The translations under genes were made by a program, and so were the position numbers. The notes under the pieces were generated by a model. The model was not told the origin of the DNA and made no database searches. It was given only the letters and a program-made list of their open reading frames with translations. 11,751 nt of DNA from Nitrospira_G sp035457545. Lineage in GTDB: Bacteria > Nitrospirota > Nitrospiria > Nitrospirales > Nitrospiraceae. The stretch lies in assembly GCA_035457545.1 (NCBI GenBank), contig DATIBM010000239.1, forward strand, positions 1 to 11,751, read 5' to 3'. This document shows, piece by piece, positions 1 to 5,295 of this stretch (positions within the stretch are counted from its first letter, which is position 1; every line of letters begins with the position of its first letter).

Positions 1-245
1 CCTCCGACTTCCCCTGGGATTCCTGGGAACTGACCGTGCTTGATGCCGTGGGGGCCCGAATCGACGTCGATGAGGCGGGGAGATTGCCGGCCATTATCGA
101 GCACGAATTGGGCAGGAGCGATCGCAGACAGGCCATTCGTCGCCTGCGCGAGGAGTCGGTGGTCAATTTTGGCTCCGCGGCCAAAGACGCGGTCAACGAA
201 TTGCTGCGTATTCGAAGCGATCTCAGAAGTCGAGCGGTCGCCTAG
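1..245 (+). CDS. 3' end of an unidentified protein, possibly a CDP-glycerol-glycerophosphotransferase-like or glycosyltransferase-like enzyme
   Basis: The reading frame is open from the left edge (first full codon at 3) to a TAG at 243-245, giving about 80 C-terminal residues; the start lies outside the window. The visible part begins SDFPWDSWELTVLDAVG and ends in a charged helix (RREESVVNFGSAAKDAV-type pattern, then ELLRIRSDL). A helix of the form R-R-x-R-E-E-x-x-x-N-x-G-x-A-A near the C-terminus is reminiscent of CDP-glycerol glycerophosphotransferases and GT-B glycosyltransferases. The match is from memory and weak, and no catalytic motif is in the window. A GTG at 36 is in frame but is more likely an internal Val codon, because the frame is open upstream of it. 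A strong terminator follows immediately, so this gene ends its transcription unit. Confidence is high that it is coding and low on function. Confidence 0.6.
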   Translation, partial: SDFPWDSWELTVLDAVGARIDVDEAGRLPAIIEHELGRSDRRQAIRRLREESVVNFGSAAKDAVNELLRIRSDLRSRAVA

Positions 246-270
246 CCCCCGGTATTGCCGGCGGGTTTTT
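246..270 (+). terminator. Rho-independent terminator
   Basis: CCCCCGG (246-252), a 5-nt loop TATTG (253-257), then CCGGCGGG (258-265) with one bulged C, followed directly by five T (266-270). The stem is 7 bp and all G:C. It starts at the base after the upstream TAG, the classic position for an intrinsic terminator. It separates the upstream gene from the methyltransferase/YidC/phosphatase array. Confidence 0.75.
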
Positions 271-341
271 CACCATCCTGCTGGTCTGATCGTCATCGGG
301 GCATGATCCGCTGATCGATGCGGTAGGGCCCCTCAGCATGG

Positions 342-348
342 AAGAGGA
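342..348 (+). promoter_or_regulatory. Ribosome binding site that decides the methyltransferase start
   Basis: AAGAGGA lies 7 nt before the ATG at 356. An in-frame ATG at 338 overlaps this region and has no comparable purine-rich site ahead of it (upstream is GGGCCCCTCAGC). The start at 356 is therefore preferred. Confidence 0.55.
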
Positions 349-355
349 TTCAGTC

Positions 356-1177
356 ATGGCCTGGTCTAAACCGCCGGTCTCGATGGTCAGCAGAAATCAG
401 GATCATGTGCCTGTGCTGTCGGATTACGTCCAGAAACATAAGATGATGAGTTCCAAGACCGTCGTGCTCGACCTGTTGTGGCGGGGCAAGAAGCAGTTCG
501 CGTTTACGGTCAACGAGCACGTCTTCAATCCGATCGGGAGCATCGTCGGGCATAAGCTCGTGGACCTGGTGCTCTCCGAAACGATCGACGTGGCCGGCAA
601 GAGCGTCGTTGATCTCGGCTGCGGCAGTGGCGTGATCGGTCTGTGCGCGATTACCAGGAAGGCCAAGAAAGTCCTCTTTACCGACATCAATTCCCATATC
701 GACGGCATTCAACGGCATCCGTTGTACCGGAAATGCGATGAATGGCAGGTGCAGGATGTGTTGGCCAAGGTGCCGGATACGAGTTACGACGTCGTCCTTG
801 TCCTGCCTCCATGGATGGTCGTTCAAGAGGATCGCCAGATCGCCAGCGACACGTTTGAGTCGGGGATCATGAGGCCGGCGAACCTCTACATGAAGATCCT
901 GGCCGATTCTGGCCGCGTGCTGAAGCCGGGTGGGCAGCTCGTGATCTGGCTGCGGACTCCGCTCGCGGCGTTTGACTCCTTCCTCAACTGTCTGGCGGCG
1001 GCCGCGTCTCAGTTCGATCTGGCCTCCGCCGCCCTGCTCGCCCACGGCATTGAATCCTCCATCTGTCTCGACCATGAACCATCGCTGATGGGGCGTTGGC
1101 TCTACAAACTCCAAAAGGGCGGCGTGGCCAACGACGGGCTTTGGACGATGCTGTCGTTGACAAAGACCAAAGGCTAG
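356..1177 (+). CDS. Class I SAM-dependent methyltransferase (small-methyltransferase type)
   Basis: 273 codons from ATG 356 (AAGAGGA site 7 nt upstream); an ATG at 338 would add six residues. Motif I, VVDLGCGSGVIGL, lies at about residues 84-96 and binds S-adenosylmethionine. The acidic end of strand beta-2, LFTDIN, follows at about 107-112, and motif IV reads VLVLPPW around 127-133. N6-adenine and glutamine methyltransferases (PrmC, RsmC, TrmN6) carry N/D-P-P-Y/F there, so LPPW argues for another substrate. A later LKPGGQLVIWL segment is the usual strand after helix D. The protein looks soluble and cytoplasmic, with no signal peptide. The YidC-like gene begins 46 bp downstream on the same strand. 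A broken copy of this gene's 3' end lies before the second YidC-like gene, so the pair was once linked there too. The fold is certain; the substrate is unknown and could be a lipid, glycan precursor or protein of this envelope pathway. Confidence 0.9.
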   Translation: MAWSKPPVSMVSRNQDHVPVLSDYVQKHKMMSSKTVVLDLLWRGKKQFAFTVNEHVFNPIGSIVGHKLVDLVLSETIDVAGKSVVDLGCGSGVIGLCAITRKAKKVLFTDINSHIDGIQRHPLYRKCDEWQVQDVLAKVPDTSYDVVLVLPPWMVVQEDRQIASDTFESGIMRPANLYMKILADSGRVLKPGGQLVIWLRTPLAAFDSFLNCLAAAASQFDLASAALLAHGIESSICLDHEPSLMGRWLYKLQKGGVANDGLWTMLSLTKTKG

Positions 1178-1223
1178 GCCAGCATAGCGGGCGTCCTCTT
1201 GACCGAAGCGACTCGGTAGCGAC

Positions 1224-1955
1224 ATGGACCTTCTATACCAGATTTTCATCCTCCCGATCGAAGCCGTGATGCACATGATCCTGTCGTCGAGCTACGCGGC
1301 GACCGGCAGCTACGGCTTTTCAATCTTTCTGCTCAGTCTGCTCATCAACGCGAGCCTGCTCCCCTTGTTCCATCTGGCTGAACGCTGGCAGGAGGCCGAA
1401 CGCCAGGTCCAGAAGTTTCTCAAGCCCAAGCTGAGGGAGTTTCGGGAGGCCTTTTCGGGGGCCGAGCGGCACGCGATGATTCAGACGCTGTACCGGCAGG
1501 TGGGCTATCACCCGATTTATGCGATGCGAAGCAGCGTCGGGCTGTTCCTGCAACTGCCCTTTTGGATCGCCGCCTATCAACTGCTTTCAGACTATCACCC
1601 ATTGAATGGCGCGTCTTTCCTGGTCTTCGCAGACCTCGGCAAACCGGATGGTCTGCTCTGGGGGCAGAATGTGCTTCCGTTTATCATGACCGCGCTGAAC
1701 CTGGCTGCCGCTTTCGTGTACACGAAGAACCTCAGTCGAACGGATCAGATCCAGCCCGTGGTGCTCGCCATGCTGTTTCTTGTGTTGTTGTATGGCTCCC
1801 CCGCCGGCCTTCTCCTCTATTGGACGTTCAATAGTCTGTTCTCGCTCCTCCGTATTGCGCTGCTCAGCCGGGCGCACCAAAGGATCTCGCCCCAAGAAGT
1901 CCGATTATCGCAGCATCACGGAAGCTATCCTCAGCACAAGCAGGCTTCGTTGTGA
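1224..1955 (+). CDS. YidC/Oxa1/Alb3-family membrane protein (specialised short paralogue)
   Basis: 243 residues, close in size to the conserved five-helix YidC core and without the large periplasmic P1 domain of proteobacterial YidC. Hydrophobic segments lie at about 30-50, 102-122, 148-168, 178-193 and 195-214. A long charged cytoplasmic helical hairpin (about 51-100, AERWQEAER onward) sits between the first two, as in YidC. The signature LLLYWTFNSLFSLL at about 196-209 matches the family's final helix. Aligned with E. coli YidC, the groove Arg (FIVRGIMYPL) corresponds here to Asn42 (LLINASLLPL), so the residue that contacts inserting substrates is absent. There is no lipobox or obvious cleavable signal, and the tail after 215 is hydrophilic. 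Its TGA overlaps the next gene's GTG by 4 bp, implying coupled translation with the phosphatase-like protein. It is more likely a dedicated partner of that enzyme than the housekeeping insertase. The ribosome site is weak (GGTAG). Confidence 0.9.
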   Translation: MDLLYQIFILPIEAVMHMILSSSYAATGSYGFSIFLLSLLINASLLPLFHLAERWQEAERQVQKFLKPKLREFREAFSGAERHAMIQTLYRQVGYHPIYAMRSSVGLFLQLPFWIAAYQLLSDYHPLNGASFLVFADLGKPDGLLWGQNVLPFIMTALNLAAAFVYTKNLSRTDQIQPVVLAMLFLVLLYGSPAGLLLYWTFNSLFSLLRIALLSRAHQRISPQEVRLSQHHGSYPQHKQASL

Positions 1956-4183
1956 ACCAGGTTCGCGGGAGGGATCAACTGGACAGCGCGAGCCAATCCG
2001 ACCTCGGACGAATCGCAGACGACAACGGTCGAAAGGGGATCCGCTTTCTTGACCTTCCATTGGGGCACAGCCTCGTGCTCTTTTTTGTTGTCGTCGCTAT
2101 TCATGCGGGCATGCTGTCAGGCTGGTTCGCGTTCGATGATGGAAGCCGGCCGGCAATCATACTCGGGATCGGCGCGAGTATCGTCCTTCTTGCCTATCTC
2201 TGCTTGGCCTATTCGCTGAACACCCGTCCCGCGCCGACGCGAGTTTTGCGACAACAATTCAACGTGACATTGGTCTGGCTGTCGTTTGCAGCCATTGTCC
2301 TCGTTGATGGCGCGTGGCTTTCTCACGCCTATCCGAATTTGCACCCGGCGAAGACGCTCGGCGGCATTTTCCTGTTGCTCCCGTTCTTGCTGTTCGCTTC
2401 GCCGCTATGTCACGCCATGCCGGCCGTGAGAAACATGCCGGAGAGCCATTGGCTGTATCTCATCAGTGCGGCGCTGAGCGCGTTTGTCGTGTTTGTTGCC
2501 AACCCGATCGGTCTCTACGTGTCGTCAAACGAGGATTTCGTCGGCGGCGTCTACAGGGTCGCCGGCACCTTGTTCGCCTTGTTTGGGACCGCCTTCCTCG
2601 CGCTCACCGGCCTGTACCTGCTCCTGGACAAGCCGGCGAGAAACGGGCTGACGCTGTTGTCCGTCTTTTCAGCGGTCAGTGTGATGGCCTACTCGTCGAT
2701 AGGACTGACGCGCGCCGGACTCATGACCCATTTCATTCTGCATATCCCCGAAGGGTTGGTGCTGGCAAGCTACGAAATCGTCGCCGAGATAGCCGCTTTG
2801 CTCGTGCTGTTTGGCGCGGCCGGCTACGCGACGATCAGACATCGACAGGAAGTGACGTATGTTGTCGGCGCGATGCTGGCGACTTCCCTGGCTGTCACTG
2901 CGGTGGATATGCACGGCGCGGAGAACAACGCCGCCGCGGCCAAAGCCTTCCCCGCCGATCACGCCGCCATCACCGGCTTTTCACGCGAGCGAAATGTCCT
3001 GATTCTTATGCTCGATGGATTTCCTGGAGGATTGCTGAAGACGATCATGGACGAAATGCCCGATGTCCTGGGGGAGTTTAAGGGATTCACATGGTATCCC
3101 AATACGTTGTCAGCGGGCTTTGAGACCATGACTGGGATCGCGGCGCTGGCTGGAGGGCCGAGGTACAGCGCCCACGAAATAAACAGTCGGAATTATGAGA
3201 CCGTGGGAAGCGCGATCTATGAGGCTTACGGCGTCTACGTCGACGCGTTTGCCCCCAAGGGCTATCAGGTTACCTATGTGAATCCGGCTTTTTATAAGTG
3301 TGAGGGAGCGGACAAGCGGATCCATTGCATCGATTCGACCCTGCCGTACGGAGTCTATTACCGCGATAAGGAAGAGCCGGACGCCCCGCTGCTGCAGGGA
3401 GACTCCCACGTGCCGATTCTTCTCGCTATGGTGAGCCTGCTCAAGGCTTCTCCGTTTATCCTGAAATCCCGGATATACGACAATGAGAACTATCTTGGCG
3501 CCAATGCGTCGGCGCAAAAGAGCGCGATACTGAACACGACCAAGGTGATGGAGGGCTGGGGGTTTCTGCGCGTGCTCGCCCGCGAGAGCCATGCCGACAG
3601 CGCATCGAAGACCTTTAAGTTTATTCAATTGAATCTTCCGCACGGGCCGAATGCCTTGAATCACGAGTGTAAATTGAAGCCGGAAACGGCCACGATGCTC
3701 ACGGAATCGGTCTGCGCTCTGAAAGCGGTGGGTGCGCTCTTAACCTGGATGAGAGAAGCCGGCATATACGACGTGACCAAAATTGTGGTGGTGTCCGACC
3801 ACGGGTGGCATATCGATAATCCTATGTTTGCGCCTGGATTTGAAAAAGTGTTCCCGAAATTGGATGGATTCTTTGCCTACGTGCCAGGCCATGTGCAGCC
3901 GCTCCTGCTCGTGAAGGATTTTCACGCCCAGGGGGATTTCCGTCGGGCGGACACCTTCCTCTCCAATTCCGACGTGCCCGCGATAGTCTGTGGCGCCGAA
4001 CAGGGATGCCGAGACATAGGCCCCGATCCCATTGCCAACAACTTGGGACCGAGGAAGCTTTATTTCACCTATGCGAGCTGGCCCCGCGGGTTTATCAGAA
4101 AACAAAAACAATATGACATCAAGGCGATTTTTGAAGTGCGAGATAGCATCTTTGCCCCGGAGAATTGGACGAGGATCAAATAG
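1952..4183 (+). CDS. Polytopic membrane protein with alkaline-phosphatase-superfamily (sulfatase/EptA/LtaS-like) domain
   Basis: 743 residues from GTG 1952, overlapping the YidC-like stop (GTGA); a weak AGCAGG site lies 7 nt upstream. The N-terminus (1-37) is basic and hydrophilic, then about nine hydrophobic segments run from 38 to 319. A periplasmic enzyme domain follows at about 345-743. Active-site signatures are in the expected order: LMLDG with metal ligand Asp355, WYPNTLSAGFETMTGIAAL with the likely nucleophile Thr392 (alignable with the T-A-x-S-V-P region of EptA/MCR enzymes), LPHGP with His564, and VVVSDHGWH with Asp616-His617. Known members move or remove phospho-alcohol or sulfate groups on lipids and glycans outside the cytoplasmic membrane. 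A basic N-terminus plus an odd helix count would place the catalytic domain outside. Cys residues at about 450, 459, 573 and 588 could form disulfides there. The substrate is unknown. The nucleophile assignment rests on alignment from memory, and Ser387 is the alternative. Confidence 0.85.
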   Translation: MNQVRGRDQLDSASQSDLGRIADDNGRKGIRFLDLPLGHSLVLFFVVVAIHAGMLSGWFAFDDGSRPAIILGIGASIVLLAYLCLAYSLNTRPAPTRVLRQQFNVTLVWLSFAAIVLVDGAWLSHAYPNLHPAKTLGGIFLLLPFLLFASPLCHAMPAVRNMPESHWLYLISAALSAFVVFVANPIGLYVSSNEDFVGGVYRVAGTLFALFGTAFLALTGLYLLLDKPARNGLTLLSVFSAVSVMAYSSIGLTRAGLMTHFILHIPEGLVLASYEIVAEIAALLVLFGAAGYATIRHRQEVTYVVGAMLATSLAVTAVDMHGAENNAAAAKAFPADHAAITGFSRERNVLILMLDGFPGGLLKTIMDEMPDVLGEFKGFTWYPNTLSAGFETMTGIAALAGGPRYSAHEINSRNYETVGSAIYEAYGVYVDAFAPKGYQVTYVNPAFYKCEGADKRIHCIDSTLPYGVYYRDKEEPDAPLLQGDSHVPILLAMVSLLKASPFILKSRIYDNENYLGANASAQKSAILNTTKVMEGWGFLRVLARESHADSASKTFKFIQLNLPHGPNALNHECKLKPETATMLTESVCALKAVGALLTWMREAGIYDVTKIVVVSDHGWHIDNPMFAPGFEKVFPKLDGFFAYVPGHVQPLLLVKDFHAQGDFRRADTFLSNSDVPAIVCGAEQGCRDIGPDPIANNLGPRKLYFTYASWPRGFIRKQKQYDIKAIFEVRDSIFAPENWTRIK

Positions 4184-4242
4184 CGATTGGGGTGCCCATC
4201 TATTGAATGGAACCGGCGTAAGCCCCATTCCCGGGCGATTCC

Positions 4243-4285
4243 TGACCGGAACACACGTCCGGTTCGACGGTCGGTTGCGGCCGAC
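4243..4285. other. Two adjacent stem-loops, first one resembling a group II intron domain V 3' half
   Basis: ACCGGA (4245-4250) pairs with TCCGGT (4258-4263), and GTCGG (4270-4274) pairs with CCGAC (4281-4285). The 4254-4269 stretch, ACGTCCGGTTCGACGG, recalls the right arm of bacterial group II intron domain V (usually GCACGTCCGGTTCGA). The left arm lacks the usual middle helix, so an intact domain V is absent. No reverse transcriptase frame lies nearby. The hairpins are seen directly; the intron reading is a weak guess. Confidence 0.25.
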
Positions 4286-4803
4286 GTTGGGCAACAAACT
4301 CATCGGGTGCAGATGACCGAATGAACCGTCCGCCCGGCGGCGGGTCTAGCCCACTCCCGGTGCCTCGATCACGACTCGGGCCCGGGCGGTGACAGGGCCT
4401 GATGGGCGATCAATCCTTCCAATCGAATCCGCCGTCTGACCTGTTCCTGTTTCCTCAGGCCGTCAACAGCAGTCACTGCCGCTACAGAGCCGCGTCTCCG
4501 TTCACTTGTGGAAGTTGAGACGGCCAAGACAACTGCACCATAAGTTCCCCCATTTGAAGCCGCCGTATTCTCCGCGCTCGGTTGACCCAGCAAAATGGTC
4601 CTTGATGCGCGCGTCCGCTCGCCCAAAGCCGAGCGCGCTGGACGCATACCCTGGCTGCTTCGGTCTCATTCAACCAGGGGTTTCCCCAGCCTGCTATTTC
4701 GTCGAGAGTGGTATTCTTGCCGAACCCAGGAAGGCATTCTGGACCTGATTGACACGCAAGAATTGCCCTGTGCGCGTGGTGGGGCTGATCCAGCGTGAGG
4801 TCG

Positions 4804-4876
4804 CCGCCCGGTAGGGCGGGGTGAGGCAAGGTTCGACGCTCTGCGCTGGGCAAGCCTGGCTTGCGTTCTGAGAGCG
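4804..4876. repeat. Cluster of perfect inverted repeats
   Basis: CCGCCC (4804-4809), a GGTA loop, and GGGCGG (4814-4819) form a 6-bp hairpin. Further on, CGCTCT (4837-4842) pairs with AGAGCG (4871-4876) and encloses the 15-base palindrome GCAAGCC-T-GGCTTGC (4850-4864). Together these could fold as a two-part structure. No T tract follows, so intrinsic termination is not supported. The role is unknown. Confidence 0.4.
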
Positions 4877-5062
4877 CCACGTTCGGAAGGGCATGGGCGT
4901 CTACGGTCTGCTCAGGCAGTGAGGCGAGTGGGGTTCCTCCGGGCCGAGCCGAAACCAGGTCGCCGTGCCGGTGGCGCCGACGCGGGGGAAGAACGGGCTT
5001 CTGAAAAGACTAGGAAACGCGGCTGATCCGGCCGCGGAGTTCTCTCGTCGCATTGCCCTTCC

Positions 5063-5214
5063 CTTCTCGATCTCCTTGCCGAGGCCGCAACGACGTTGCC
5101 TTGATCGCCCACGACATTAAATCCGTCATCTGTCTCGACCATGAACCATCGCTGATAGGGCGTTGGCTGCGCAAACTCCAAAAAGGCGGCGGGCCAATGG
5201 CGGACCCTGAATGA
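5063..5214 (+). pseudogene. Remnant of the methyltransferase 3' end
   Basis: Translated from 5098 to the TGA at 5212-5214, the remnant reads ALIAHDIKSVICLDHEPSLI and then GRWLRKLQKGG. The intact methyltransferase gives ALLAHGIESSICLDHEPSLM then GRWLYKLQKGG (C-terminal part, nucleotides about 1032-1125). Nucleotide similarity is also plain at 5125-5190. Just upstream (5063-5098), a stretch resembling the Ala-rich helix of the methyltransferase continues in a different frame, so at least one frameshift is likely. The core domain with motif I is missing. It sits directly before the second YidC-like gene, as the intact gene does before the first, which shows that a methyltransferase-YidC block was duplicated. 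The left boundary is uncertain. Confidence 0.8.
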
Positions 5215-5295
5215 TACGGTTCTTGACGAGATTGAAAGATTAAGGGCGCGCGCGGTCCGTCGCTCATGGGGCGACCGGCGCAGACTGAAAGCGGC

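Larger units (their letters stand above)
4184..5062. other. Gene-poor stretch with small hairpins, no supportable gene
   Basis: About 880 bp between the phosphatase-like gene and the methyltransferase remnant. Short open frames exist on both strands, the longest being 4482-4880 on the minus strand. None has a recognisable domain, a good ribosome site or a coherent composition, and they look like GC-rich chance frames. The stretch has several perfect short stem-loops, listed separately, and may be the residue of decayed genes or a mobile element. No T-rich intrinsic terminator follows the TAG at 4181-4183. Nothing else was recognised. Confidence 0.5.

Noticed and set aside
350..1276. Long minus-strand open frame (308 codons) opposite the methyltransferase
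   Set aside because: It is antisense to a gene with clear methyltransferase motifs, is rich in Arg/His as expected of a GC-rich shadow frame, and has no recognisable domain.
1224..1955. Housekeeping membrane insertase yidC
   Set aside because: Groove Arg is Asn, there is no rpmH/rnpA/mnmE context, and the gene is coupled to a phosphatase-like gene. No gene symbol is given.
4482..4880. Minus-strand open frame of 132 codons in the gene-poor stretch
   Set aside because: No domain, no good ribosome site, Arg/Pro/Ser-rich composition, and it spans the palindromes. Better seen as chance.
5222..5260. TTGACG near 5224 as a -35 box for the fusion gene
   Set aside because: No acceptable -10 hexamer at 16-18 bp spacing; a lone hexamer is not enough.
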